Assembly (NCBI GenBank): GCA_013152085.1
Contig: JAADHC010000019.1
Coordinates: 1 to 64,000, forward strand
Direction of reading: 5' to 3'
Length of the DNA: 64,000 bases
Source: Chlorobiota bacterium
Lineage (GTDB): Bacteria; Bacteroidota; Bacteroidia; Bacteroidales; VadinHA17
The number at the start of each line of letters is the position of its first letter. Position 1 is the first letter of the stretch. The notes below the pieces were generated by a model. It was not told where the DNA came from. It worked only from the letters and a program-made list of their open reading frames with translations, and ran no database searches. Positions 7,265 through 16,224 of this stretch are shown one piece after another. A program made the translations under genes and the position numbers.

Positions 7265-8674
7265 CTACATTCCTCTTCCCCTGCAAATGGTGAGAAGAGT
7301 CAGAATTAATATTTTGAAATCAATGTAAAGAGACATATTCTTGATGTAATTAAGATCATATTGCAACCGTTCGACCATTTGATCCACATTCTCCGCATAA
7401 CCGTACTGAACCTGTCCCCATGAGGTAATGCCCGGTTTAACTTTTTGAAGATAGATATAATCCGGATCTTTCTTAACAATCTGATCAACAAAGAATTTTC
7501 TTTCCGGCCTGGGCCCGACAATTGACATATCCCCTTTAAGCACATTGATAAAATTGGGCAATTCATCCAGCCTTGTTTTACGCAGGAACCGTCCCACGGG
7601 TGTGATTCTCGGATCATTCCTGCTGGAAAGTGCCGGTCCGTTTATTTCGGCATTCTTAACCATGGTCCTGAATTTATAAATAGTAAAAGGTTTTCCATGC
7701 CTGCCGATTCTTTCATGGGAATAAATTACAGGTCCGTCAGAGCTGATTTTAATAATGACGGAAACAACCAGGGAAACAGGAAGTGTGACGACAAGAATAG
7801 TCAATGCTGATACATAATCGAAGACTGTTTTAACCATAACCTGCCATACCGGCATCAACTCATAGTTGATTTGCAGATAAGGAACATCAAGCAACGGTTG
7901 GATTTTTACTCTTCCCAGTAAAGCCGGATAAAGGGAAGGGATGGCTTTTACAGATACCTGCAAATAGATGATTTTGTTCATAATTTCTCCGATATATCTT
8001 GACAGATCAGGAGAAAAAGCCAGGATAACCTCATCAATCTGATGCTTTGTAATGATCCTGGACAAATCAGAAATTTTTCCGAGAACCGGAACAGGAAGAG
8101 CGTTTTCATCACAACTTTTTGTTACCGGTACAATCCCGATAACACGGTTTCCGGCATACTTGTTTTTTTGAAGATATTGAATGTTCTCAGTCAACTCGTT
8201 CCCCGTTCCGATAATTAAAGTCTGGAAAGCAAGAGGGCCGGCTAACATTCGATGGTGGATTATTGTAGTATGAATAAGCCTGGGAAAATAAGTCAGCACA
8301 AATTGCAGGGAAAATAGAACAATAAATGAACGGTAATAATCTGTATAGTTGCTGGTGATGTCGTTAAGGATCACGGTAAAATGGAGAATAATGGTTCCTG
8401 TCAGTGAAATCACAAATGTCTGTGCCAGTTCTTTCAGTCTCGATTTCCTGATAATGTTGCGGTAATAGCCTGATAAAAAGTGCAGGATCAACCACATCAG
8501 TGGAATGCAAAGAAGACCGATGAAGAAGGTTGTATCCAGACGGACTTCCACCGGGTTACCGAAGAAAGGTGTCTCAACATATTTCTTCCGGTAAATGAAA
8601 AATAGTGCCCATGCAGTAATGGCTGCCAGGTAATCAAAAAAGATATAGAAAAAAAGGTGTTTCTTATGTTTCAT
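7265..8674 (-). CDS. Polyprenyl-phosphate sugar-1-phosphate transferase (WcaJ/WbaP type)
   Basis: 469 residues. The N-terminal half has four or five membrane helices plus a CoA-binding-like domain (LIIGTGNELTENIQYL); one more helix precedes the bacterial sugar transferase domain. There YSHERIGRHGKPFTIYKFRTM, DELPNFINVLKGDMSIVGPRPE and KPGITSWGQ are hallmark motifs. It should transfer a hexose-1-phosphate to undecaprenyl phosphate, starting exopolysaccharide or O-antigen assembly at the inner membrane. The sugar cannot be told. The gene upstream on the same strand encodes a degenerate oxidoreductase-like protein. Confidence 0.92.
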   Translation of the reverse strand: MKHKKHLFFYIFFDYLAAITAWALFFIYRKKYVETPFFGNPVEVRLDTTFFIGLLCIPLMWLILHFLSGYYRNIIRKSRLKELAQTFVISLTGTIILHFTVILNDITSNYTDYYRSFIVLFSLQFVLTYFPRLIHTTIIHHRMLAGPLAFQTLIIGTGNELTENIQYLQKNKYAGNRVIGIVPVTKSCDENALPVPVLGKISDLSRIITKHQIDEVILAFSPDLSRYIGEIMNKIIYLQVSVKAIPSLYPALLGRVKIQPLLDVPYLQINYELMPVWQVMVKTVFDYVSALTILVVTLPVSLVVSVIIKISSDGPVIYSHERIGRHGKPFTIYKFRTMVKNAEINGPALSSRNDPRITPVGRFLRKTRLDELPNFINVLKGDMSIVGPRPERKFFVDQIVKKDPDYIYLQKVKPGITSWGQVQYGYAENVDQMVERLQYDLNYIKNMSLYIDFKILILTLLTICRGRGM

Positions 8675-8780
8675 TAAAACGGCAGGTACGTCATTTAGGT
8701 TTGAAAATGGTTACAGGTTATCCATAAATAACGATAAAGAAAGAAGATTAGTTTGTTTAAATATAGAAAAATGTAAACCG

Positions 8781-9680
8781 TCAGGTTATTCGTGAAGTCA
8801 GTTTCTCACGGATACCGGAAAATAACTGGGCTGTATGTAACCTGTCTTCTATGGTTGGCGCTATTGATTTGCCTGATCCGGTCTCTTCAATAGCCCTGAT
8901 CCAATGCATATAAGGATCGGCCACAGATCGTTTTCTGTATCTCTTTTTATGTTGTTTCCATATCCCCTCCGGGGTCGGAGATTCGTAAACTACCAGTGAT
9001 TTTGCTGAATACCAGGTAATAATGTTTCGGGGTTGACGTATAATAAAATATCCTTCCGGACGACCTGTTCCCTGAATCATGATCTCTGTGCGTGCCCCCG
9101 AATCGTATTCCAGCTGGACAAAAATAAAATCTGTTTTATGGTTGGTCAGTGTGTATGAATTTACCACCGACCGCATAAAATGTCCCCTGGTGAGCAACAG
9201 ACTTATCTCAATCTGGTCATGAAGAAGTGCAAAAGAATCCTGTATTCTTTCGATATCCTTTCTGATATAAAAATGGCAAAGAAAAGGATCCTGAATGGCA
9301 GAACGGATTTGTGTAAAAACCGGATCATACCAATATCCATTATAACAAATAGCGGGGGTCCCGGCTTCACTACTAAGCTTGGTGATTTCGTCAAGTAGCG
9401 GAAGTGGCAGGTTGCTTGTGGAGAGAAAAAATACCGGAATTCCCTTCTTAATAGCTATTCTGACAAGCTCCATCTGATCCTGTTGCAGTTCAGTAAATAA
9501 TATCCTGTCATAATCCCCGCCTAAATACCGTGAAATATCATTTTCCCCGGATTTTATTAAGGAATCAGATCCTGACAGGGGGAAAATAATTTTCTTACAT
9601 TGAAACCTTTTACTACGGTGCAGGTGGGTTACCAGACCGGTGGAAGCATCCGTTTGTCCGACGACACCGATATTTATCAT
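8781..9680 (-). CDS. Divergent Gfo/Idh/MocA-like protein
   Basis: 299 residues from the ATG; the ORF-track start four codons earlier is TTG. INIGVVGQTDAS looks like a Rossmann start, KKGIPVFFLSTSNLPLPLLDEI aligns in position with the segment that normally carries the EKP motif, and the C-terminal HWIRAIEETGSGKSIAPTIEDRLHTAQL is typical of Gfo/Idh/MocA proteins. The first glycine loop is imperfect and EKP is absent, so dehydrogenase activity is doubtful. It lies upstream of the sugar transferase on the same strand with a 106-base gap, which suggests a polysaccharide-related role. Function unproven. Confidence 0.55.
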   Translation of the reverse strand: MINIGVVGQTDASTGLVTHLHRSKRFQCKKIIFPLSGSDSLIKSGENDISRYLGGDYDRILFTELQQDQMELVRIAIKKGIPVFFLSTSNLPLPLLDEITKLSSEAGTPAICYNGYWYDPVFTQIRSAIQDPFLCHFYIRKDIERIQDSFALLHDQIEISLLLTRGHFMRSVVNSYTLTNHKTDFIFVQLEYDSGARTEIMIQGTGRPEGYFIIRQPRNIITWYSAKSLVVYESPTPEGIWKQHKKRYRKRSVADPYMHWIRAIEETGSGKSIAPTIEDRLHTAQLFSGIREKLTSRIT

Positions 9681-9699
9681 ATTTTTGTACAACTTTGTG

Positions 9700-9707
9700 C
9701 AAACATA
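9700..9707 (-). promoter_or_regulatory. Bacteroidota -7 element (TATGTTTG)
   Basis: Perfect TAnnTTTG on the minus strand, 19 bases before the ATG at 9680. It supports the chosen start of the Gfo/Idh-like gene. Confidence 0.5.
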
Positions 9708-9776
9708 CCATATTTTTACTGGTAAAATAGCATCCTCATTATCAAATTATTAACGGTTAATTGTTGAAAAACAGAC

Positions 9777-10463
9777 ATGCAGCAAAAACTCGAAGATGAC
9801 TACCGGCATAAAGGTTTGCGTAAGAAACTGGTAGAAGAAATACATAGCAAAGGTATCCGCTCGGATGCTGTACTTGATGCCATTGGAAAGGTTCCCAGGC
9901 ATCTTTTTATGGAAACGGGGTTTGTAAATTTTGCCTATAAGGACCAGGCATTCCCCATTGCTTCAGGCCAAACCATTTCCCAACCCTATACCGTGGCTTT
10001 TCAGACAGAGCTGCTGGATATCCGGCCGGGAGACAAAGTCCTTGAAATCGGTACAGGATCAGGATATCAGGCTGCTGTACTGTTTGAGATGGGAGCCAGG
10101 GTGTTTACGATTGAAAGACAGAGAGAACTCTTCCTCAAAGCCCAGTCGTTTTTACCAAAGTTGGGTTACCGCCCCAGATTTTTTTATGGTGATGGTTACA
10201 AAGGCGTACCGGCATTTGCTCCTTATGATAAAATCCTTATAACAGCAGCTACAGATCAAATTCCCCCGGAACTTACCGCACAACTTAGAAATGGAGGGAT
10301 ACTGGTTGCCCCGGTTGGCGGACCCGGTTCTCAGGAAATGATCCGGATGATTAAACATGGTACCAATGATTTCGAAACCACCAGGCATGGATATTTTGTT
10401 TTTGTTCCCATGGTCAAGGGAACCAGTAATCATGAACAACCGCATAAAAAAAAGAAAAAATGA
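9777..10463 (+). CDS. pcm: Protein-L-isoaspartate O-methyltransferase
   Basis: 228 residues. PRHLFMETGFVNFAYKDQAFPIASGQTISQPY, the region before the SAM site, is diagnostic of Pcm, and VLEIGTGSGYQAAVL is the SAM-binding motif I; the later ILITAATDQIPPEL also fits. It methylates isoaspartyl residues so that aged proteins can be repaired. The C terminus is a run of lysines. The stop overlaps the next start as ATGA, indicating translational coupling with the MBL hydrolase. Confidence 0.95.
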   Translation: MQQKLEDDYRHKGLRKKLVEEIHSKGIRSDAVLDAIGKVPRHLFMETGFVNFAYKDQAFPIASGQTISQPYTVAFQTELLDIRPGDKVLEIGTGSGYQAAVLFEMGARVFTIERQRELFLKAQSFLPKLGYRPRFFYGDGYKGVPAFAPYDKILITAATDQIPPELTAQLRNGGILVAPVGGPGSQEMIRMIKHGTNDFETTRHGYFVFVPMVKGTSNHEQPHKKKKK

Positions 10464-11098
10464 TTCAAACCCATACATTTTGCTGGAATCCTTTTCAGGT
10501 AAACAGCTATTTACTGTTTGACGATTCGGGGGAGGGTTGGCTGATTGATTCCGGAGCAGAAAGTGAAGATGACCTCGCCGGGCTTGATGATATTCTCCGG
10601 CAAAAGAACGTCCGGCTTACGCGCGTCTTATTAACACACGGACATGTTGATCATGTCCTGGGATGTGCACGGATGGTTGAAAGATATAAGGTGTTTCCGG
10701 AACTCCACCCGGCGGATCATTTACTTTACCGGAAAGCTGTAGAACAGGGCAGTATGTTTGGCCTGCGAATTAATAATCTTCCCGAAGTTCGGCCACTGGA
10801 GCCGGATGATTTATTTCTTAATGATTCCCTTATTCGTGCCATCCGCCTGCCGGGTCATTCTCCTGGCAGTATGGGATATTATATCCCTGAAAGTAAAATC
10901 CTTTTTGCAGGGGATGTGATTTTTAAGCATAGTATCGGACGTACCGATATACCGGGAGGAGACTATAACGAACTTATCAACAGTATTCGCAACGAAATAT
11001 TGGGAAAAATGGAAGATGAAACGCTCATTTTCCCCGGTCATGGTCCTGAAACCACTGTAGGAGAAGAAAAACTTTTCAATCCCTTTCTGCAGGGTTAA
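10460..11098 (+). CDS. MBL-fold metallo-hydrolase (glyoxalase II-like)
   Basis: 212 residues with the metallo-beta-lactamase zinc motif THGHVDHVLG (HxHxDH), a following GHSPGSMGYYIPESKILFAGDVIF segment that gives the next histidine and the bridging aspartate, and a final FPGHGPETT histidine. It resembles the short hydroxyacylglutathione-hydrolase-like group; the exact thioester or other substrate is unknown. It starts inside the pcm stop codon (ATGA) and so is probably co-translated with it. Confidence 0.9.
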   Translation: MIQTHTFCWNPFQVNSYLLFDDSGEGWLIDSGAESEDDLAGLDDILRQKNVRLTRVLLTHGHVDHVLGCARMVERYKVFPELHPADHLLYRKAVEQGSMFGLRINNLPEVRPLEPDDLFLNDSLIRAIRLPGHSPGSMGYYIPESKILFAGDVIFKHSIGRTDIPGGDYNELINSIRNEILGKMEDETLIFPGHGPETTVGEEKLFNPFLQG

Positions 11099-11106
11099 TC
11101 AATAAA

Positions 11107-11129
11107 CGGGTCCTTCCCGGATTTTTTTT
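11107..11129 (+). terminator. Possible terminator after the MBL hydrolase
   Basis: Short CGGG/CCCG stem followed by eight T residues. The stem is only four pairs, so support is weak. Confidence 0.35.
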
Positions 11130-11222
11130 CTTAAACATATTCCGGGCTGACTTTTTTGGTTTTTTTAACAGTTCCCTTTTCTTATTTTTATCGCTTTAAC
11201 CACAACGCTTAGTATAAAAAAA

Positions 11223-14105
11223 ATGATACAACCAGATCTGTTTTACCGGCGCCATATCGGCCCTCACGATAGGGATATCTCATACATGCTTGAAAAAATA
11301 GGTGTAAAGTCTCTCGACGAGCTCATTGATAAAACGATTCCATCCGATATCAGGCTTAAAGAATCCTTTCAGATAGATGCGGTGGACGAGTATGAATATC
11401 TTAATCAAATCAGGGAAATTACAGCCGGGAATAAAATATTTAAGTCTTTTATTGGCCTCGGATATTATGGCACCGTGTTTCCTGCCGTTATTCAGCGTAA
11501 TATCCTCGAAAATCCTTCGTGGTACACCTCCTATACCCCATATCAGGCAGAAATCTCTCAGGGCAGACTGGAGGCCTTATTGAATTTTCAGACCATGATT
11601 ATTGATCTGACAGGATTACCGGTAGCCAATTCATCGCTGTTGGATGAGGCGACAGCTGCGGCCGAAGCAATGTTAATGTTGTTTCATGCCCGGTCACGTG
11701 AACAGGTTAAAGCCGGAACAAACAAATTTTTTGTTGACGAAAACCTGTTCCCGCAAACCCTGGATGTGTTGAAAACACGTGCAGGTGTCCGGGGGATAGA
11801 TCTTATTACCGGACCTTACGGTACTACTGTTCTTTCTCCGGAGTTTTTCGGTGCCATTGTTCAATATCCGGATGCAAACGGTGAAATACATCATTATTCA
11901 TCCCGGGTTGAAGATATGCATAAAATGAATATCAGGGTTGTGGTTGTTGCGGATATATTAAGCCTGGTATTGCTTACCCCTCCCGGCGAATGGGGTGCTG
12001 ATGCGGTTGTCGGATCAGTACAGCGCATGGGCCTGCCTATGGGTTATGGTGGCCCGCATGCCGGTTACTTTGCTGCCAGGGAAGAGTTTAAAAGATATTT
12101 TCCCGGGCGCATTATCGGTGTGTCCAGGGATATACACGGCAATCCTGCTTTACGTATGGCATTGCAGACACGTGAGCAGCATATTAAACGTGACAGGGCT
12201 ACGTCCAACATCTGTACGGCTCAGGCCCTGCTGGCGACCATGGCCGGAATGTATGCTGTTTACCATGGCCCGGAAGGATTGAAACGTATTGCTTTGAACA
12301 TACATCTTCTGGCTGCAGGATTAAATGATTCCTTGAAAAGGTTGGGGTATATACAGGAAAATAAAAACTTTTTTGATACCCTGAAAATTGCCATTCCTGA
12401 CCAGTCTCTGAAGGAGAAAATCAGGCAACTTACCCTGGATGCCGGAATCAATCTGAATTTCTTTACCGAAGGGTATATCCTGATCAGTACGGACGAAACT
12501 ACCCGGGAAGCGGATATTGAACTTCTGGCCGGAATTTTTGCCAGAGCTAAAGGAAAAACAGGAATCGATGTTTCATTTCCTGATAAATTTGTGTTTGAAG
12601 AAAATTTCACGAGAAAAACACCTTTCCTGCAGCATAAGGTTTTTAACAGTTATCATGCTGAAACAGACATGATGCGATATATTAAAAAACTGGAACGGAA
12701 AGATATCTCCCTGACGCATTCCATGATTTCGCTTGGTTCCTGTACCATGAAGTTGAATGCCGCTTCGGAGATGCTTCCACTAAGCTGGCCCGAATGGACC
12801 GGATTGCATCCTTTCGTGCCTCAGGATCAGGCTGAAGGTTATCACCGTTTGATGAAAGAACTTGGTGATGATTTGTTGAAAATCACGGAATTCGATGGTA
12901 TTACTTTTCAACCCAATTCAGGAGCTGCAGGTGAACATACCGGCTTGATGATGATCAGGCGTTACCTGGATTCCAGGGGTGAAAAACACAGAAATGTTGT
13001 TTTGATACCTGCTTCTGCCCATGGCACAAATCCGGCCAGTGCGGTTATGGCAGGTATGAAAGTCGTTATGGTGCCCTGCGATGATCAGGGAAACATCAAT
13101 GTGGAAGTCCTGAGGCAACTCGCCGGGGAGCACAAGGATAACCTGGCAGCATTTATGGTGACTTATCCTTCAACTCATGGCGTGTTTGAAAGCCGCATCA
13201 GGGAGATGTCGGACATTATTCATAAATACGGAGGACAGGTGTATATGGACGGGGCCAACATGAATGCGCAGGTTGGGCTGACCAGTCCGAAACGTATTGG
13301 TGCGGATGTGTGCCATCTCAATCTCCACAAAACATTTGCCATTCCGCATGGTGGTGGTGGTCCGGGTGTCGGACCGGTTGCCGTTGCCAAACATATCAAG
13401 GAATTCCTGCCCGGGCATCCTGTCGTTAAAACCGGTGGTATTCATGCTTCTACGGCTGTGGCTGCTGCTCCCTGGGGAAGTGCATCTATCCTGGTTATTT
13501 CACATGCTTACATAAAAATGATGGGAAGTAAGGGCCTCACCAAAGCATCCAAAGTGTCCATTCTTAGTGCCAATTATATCTCTGCCCGATTGTGCGAAGA
13601 TTTTCCTACCTTGTTTACCGGTGAAACAGGATTTGTAGGGCATGAGTTGATATTGGATTGCCGTGAATTCAAACATGAAACGGGAATAACGGAAACAGAT
13701 ATTGCCAAGAGGCTGATGGATTACGGTTATCATGCACCGACGCTTTCTTTCCCGGTACATGGTACATTGATGGTTGAGCCAACCGAAAGCGAATCACTCG
13801 AAGAACTGGATCGGTTTATATCGAGTATGAAGGAAATCCGCCGTGAGATTGAAGACGTAAAGATAGGCCGGGCAGATCAAAACGATAATGTACTTAAATA
13901 TGCCCCCCATACCCAGGAAGATGTTGTGAGTGATCATTGGGAACACAACTATTCACGCGAAAAAGCGGCTTTTCCGCTTGCGTGGGTGAGAGAAAATAAA
14001 TTCTGGCCTGTCACCGGCAGGGTTGATGATGCCTGGGGAGACAGGCACCTGCTCTGTTCGTGTAACGGATTTGAACAAGTAATGTCAGCCGCAGCAGAAG
14101 AATAG
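11223..14105 (+). CDS. gcvP: Glycine dehydrogenase (aminomethyl-transferring), P-protein
   Basis: 960 residues, a full-length fused P-protein with both homologous halves. Markers: FYRRHIGPHD at the start, the glycine-rich GYGGPHAGYFA, the PLP-lysine motif HLNLHKTFAIPHGGGGPG in the C-terminal half, and SLGSCTMKLNA. It decarboxylates glycine and loads the aminomethyl group on GcvH in the cytosolic glycine cleavage system. gcvH and gcvT are not in this window, so the genes are dispersed. The stop is two bases from the convergent ddl stop. Confidence 0.97.
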   Translation: MIQPDLFYRRHIGPHDRDISYMLEKIGVKSLDELIDKTIPSDIRLKESFQIDAVDEYEYLNQIREITAGNKIFKSFIGLGYYGTVFPAVIQRNILENPSWYTSYTPYQAEISQGRLEALLNFQTMIIDLTGLPVANSSLLDEATAAAEAMLMLFHARSREQVKAGTNKFFVDENLFPQTLDVLKTRAGVRGIDLITGPYGTTVLSPEFFGAIVQYPDANGEIHHYSSRVEDMHKMNIRVVVVADILSLVLLTPPGEWGADAVVGSVQRMGLPMGYGGPHAGYFAAREEFKRYFPGRIIGVSRDIHGNPALRMALQTREQHIKRDRATSNICTAQALLATMAGMYAVYHGPEGLKRIALNIHLLAAGLNDSLKRLGYIQENKNFFDTLKIAIPDQSLKEKIRQLTLDAGINLNFFTEGYILISTDETTREADIELLAGIFARAKGKTGIDVSFPDKFVFEENFTRKTPFLQHKVFNSYHAETDMMRYIKKLERKDISLTHSMISLGSCTMKLNAASEMLPLSWPEWTGLHPFVPQDQAEGYHRLMKELGDDLLKITEFDGITFQPNSGAAGEHTGLMMIRRYLDSRGEKHRNVVLIPASAHGTNPASAVMAGMKVVMVPCDDQGNINVEVLRQLAGEHKDNLAAFMVTYPSTHGVFESRIREMSDIIHKYGGQVYMDGANMNAQVGLTSPKRIGADVCHLNLHKTFAIPHGGGGPGVGPVAVAKHIKEFLPGHPVVKTGGIHASTAVAAAPWGSASILVISHAYIKMMGSKGLTKASKVSILSANYISARLCEDFPTLFTGETGFVGHELILDCREFKHETGITETDIAKRLMDYGYHAPTLSFPVHGTLMVEPTESESLEELDRFISSMKEIRREIEDVKIGRADQNDNVLKYAPHTQEDVVSDHWEHNYSREKAAFPLAWVRENKFWPVTGRVDDAWGDRHLLCSCNGFEQVMSAAAEE

Positions 14106-14107
14106 CA

Positions 14108-15088
14108 TCAGCGTGTCATACTGTCGTTGAGTACCAGCGTAAACAATTCGGTGGCACTCAGGCCATAAACTGCTGCCTGTTTAGGGATGATACTTTCACG
14201 ACTCAGTCCGGGAACAGTATTGATTTCCAGGAAAAAGAGCGCGTCATCCTGCAGGATGAAATCGATCCGGACAATCCCCCGGCATCCCAGGTAATCATAT
14301 ATCCGGGATGCACTATCCTGAATCAACCTGATCTTTTCGTCCGGCAACCGGGCCGGGGTGATCTCATCGGCAAGCCCCGGCATATATTTGGCTTCAAAAT
14401 CGAAATACTCTTTATGCGGGACAACTTCGGTGGGGGGAAACAGAATACTTCGTTGTTTTGTTTTCAGTACACCACAGGTAACTTCGGTACCGGTAATTAA
14501 TTCTTCAATAAGCACTTCTGAACTTTCAGAAAATGCATGTTCCATAGCTTCTTCCAGGCTTGCAGCTTCATCCACTTTGGTTACTCCAAAGCTCGAACCA
14601 CTACTGTTGGCTTTTACAAACAACGGAAAGGAAAGCCCGGCATCTTTGATCCCGGAAGCATCCAGGAATTTACGTGTCAGCAGGGAGGGTGCTGTCTGTA
14701 CATGAAACGCCTCAAGATATTTTTTACAGGCAAATTTGTTGAAAGTTAGCGCGGACACAAAACTGTTGCAACTGGTAAATGGTATATCAAGCATTTCGAA
14801 ATAAGCCTGCATTTTTCCATCTTCACCGGGAGTGCCATGAATGGCGATAAACACGGCATCAAAAGTTATCTTCTCTCCGGAAACAATCAGGGAAAAATCA
14901 TTTTTATCCACCGGAACAGGGATGCCGCCGTTTTCCGGTTCATAGCTCCAGTTTTTATCACGCAGCACAATTTTGTATGGGGAAAACAGTTTCCTGTCCA
15001 AATGGCGAATTACTTGTGTGGCACTGTTCATGGAGATTTCGAATTCCGAGGAATTTCCTCCGGCAAGAATGGCAATATTTACGGACAT
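14108..15088 (-). CDS. ddl: D-alanine--D-alanine ligase
   Basis: 326 residues, ATP-grasp fold. NIAILAGGNSSEFEISMNSA is the N-terminal signature; AIHGTPGEDGKMQAYFEML, FVKANSSGSSFGVTKV (ATP loop), FEAKYMPGLADEITPA and DFILQDDALFFLEINTVPGLS (metal ligands) follow in order. It joins two D-Ala for peptidoglycan precursors; the product is the substrate of the MurF domain encoded at 34273. It has its own -7 element, so it is probably transcribed separately from rluD upstream. Confidence 0.96.
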   Translation of the reverse strand: MSVNIAILAGGNSSEFEISMNSATQVIRHLDRKLFSPYKIVLRDKNWSYEPENGGIPVPVDKNDFSLIVSGEKITFDAVFIAIHGTPGEDGKMQAYFEMLDIPFTSCNSFVSALTFNKFACKKYLEAFHVQTAPSLLTRKFLDASGIKDAGLSFPLFVKANSSGSSFGVTKVDEAASLEEAMEHAFSESSEVLIEELITGTEVTCGVLKTKQRSILFPPTEVVPHKEYFDFEAKYMPGLADEITPARLPDEKIRLIQDSASRIYDYLGCRGIVRIDFILQDDALFFLEINTVPGLSRESIIPKQAAVYGLSATELFTLVLNDSMTR

Positions 15089-15114
15089 GGATATAAACTA
15101 TAAATGGATTTCAC

Positions 15115-15122
15115 CAAATTTA
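15115..15122 (-). promoter_or_regulatory. Bacteroidota -7 element (TAAATTTG) for ddl
   Basis: Perfect TAnnTTTG on the minus strand, 26 bases before the ddl ATG, in the 103-base gap behind rluD. Confidence 0.5.
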
Positions 15123-15191
15123 ATCATTTTAAAGATATTGAAAATCTTTTTCCGGACCGGGATAAAAAACATTACGGGTGAGGTCAAAAAG

Positions 15192-16220
15192 CTAAATATC
15201 CCTGCCTCCAAGATAGGTTCGCCATTTTTCAATTACCTCCTGTATATCATCGGGCAGGGGGGTGTCAAACGATACGGTTTTCCCGGTACCCGGATGAATG
15301 AAACCGAGCGAACGTGCATGTAATGCCTGGCGAGGTAATATACGGAAACAATTCCGGACAAACTGTCTGTATTTGGTGAAAGTTGTCCCTTTGAGGATCC
15401 TGTCACCGCCGTATTCCGCATCATTGAACAACGGATGCCCGGAGTACTGCAAATGGACACGGATCTGGTGGGTCCTCCCGGTTTCCAGCCTGCATTCTAC
15501 CAGAGTGACATAACCCAGCTCTTCCAGTACACGATAGTGAGTGATGGCTGGTTTGCCTTCCGATCCATCGGCAAAAACATACATTTTTGTCCGGTCTTTC
15601 GGATTGCGGCCTATATGTCCGGTAATGGTTCCTTCTTTTTCAGGAAAGCTTCCCCATACCAGAGCATGATAACGCCGTTGAACCGTATGGTCGAAAAATT
15701 GTTTTGCCAGCTTGTTCATGGATATCTCATTTTTGGCAATAACCAGCAGTCCCGAGGTGTTTTTATCTATACGATGTACCAGTCCGGGCCGCAGGGTGCC
15801 ATCTTCATAACCGGGGAGAACCTTCAGATGATACAACAATGCATTTACCAGTGTACCGGAATAATTTCCGATACCCGGATGCACCACCATACCTGCAGCT
15901 TTGTTTACAACAATAATATCATCATCTTCAAAAATAATATCCAGGGGGATCTCTTCGGGAATCAGTTCAGCTTCCCTCGGGGGATGCGGAAGGACAATCG
16001 TGATGGTGTCCCCCGGTTTGACCTTATAACTGGGTTTTACGGCAGCTCCGTTAACCAGAATGTTTCCGGCATTCGCTGCTCCCTGAATCCGGGTTCGGGA
16101 AACGTTTTCCATACGGTTGAGTAAAAATTTGTCAATCCGCAGGGGTTGTTGCCCAGCATCCACCACGAAACGGTGATGCTCAAATAATTCCTGTTGATCG
16201 TATTGTTCCAAAATATTCAT
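15192..16220 (-). CDS. rluD: RluA/RluD-family 23S rRNA pseudouridine synthase
   Basis: 342 residues from the ATG; the upstream ORF-track start is TTG and would overlap the previous gene, while the ATG leaves a 4-base gap. An N-terminal S4 RNA-binding domain (RIDKFLLNRMENVSRTRIQ, then ILVNG) precedes the catalytic domain, with VVNKAAGMVVHPG and the catalytic-aspartate motif GLVHRIDKNTSGLLVIAK, then ETGRTHQIRVHL. It likely makes pseudouridines in helix 69 of 23S rRNA if truly RluD; the paralogue RluC cannot be excluded. Third gene of the PASTA-T9SS-rluD unit. Confidence 0.88.
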   Translation of the reverse strand: MNILEQYDQQELFEHHRFVVDAGQQPLRIDKFLLNRMENVSRTRIQGAANAGNILVNGAAVKPSYKVKPGDTITIVLPHPPREAELIPEEIPLDIIFEDDDIIVVNKAAGMVVHPGIGNYSGTLVNALLYHLKVLPGYEDGTLRPGLVHRIDKNTSGLLVIAKNEISMNKLAKQFFDHTVQRRYHALVWGSFPEKEGTITGHIGRNPKDRTKMYVFADGSEGKPAITHYRVLEELGYVTLVECRLETGRTHQIRVHLQYSGHPLFNDAEYGGDRILKGTTFTKYRQFVRNCFRILPRQALHARSLGFIHPGTGKTVSFDTPLPDDIQEVIEKWRTYLGGRDI

Positions 16221-16224
16221 GGAG

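Noticed and set aside
11099-11222. Glycine riboswitch before gcvP
   Set aside because: No glycine aptamer-like conserved blocks are seen; only a T-rich stretch.
15435-16124. 229-codon plus-strand ORF opposite rluD
   Set aside because: Antisense shadow of a clear pseudouridine synthase gene.
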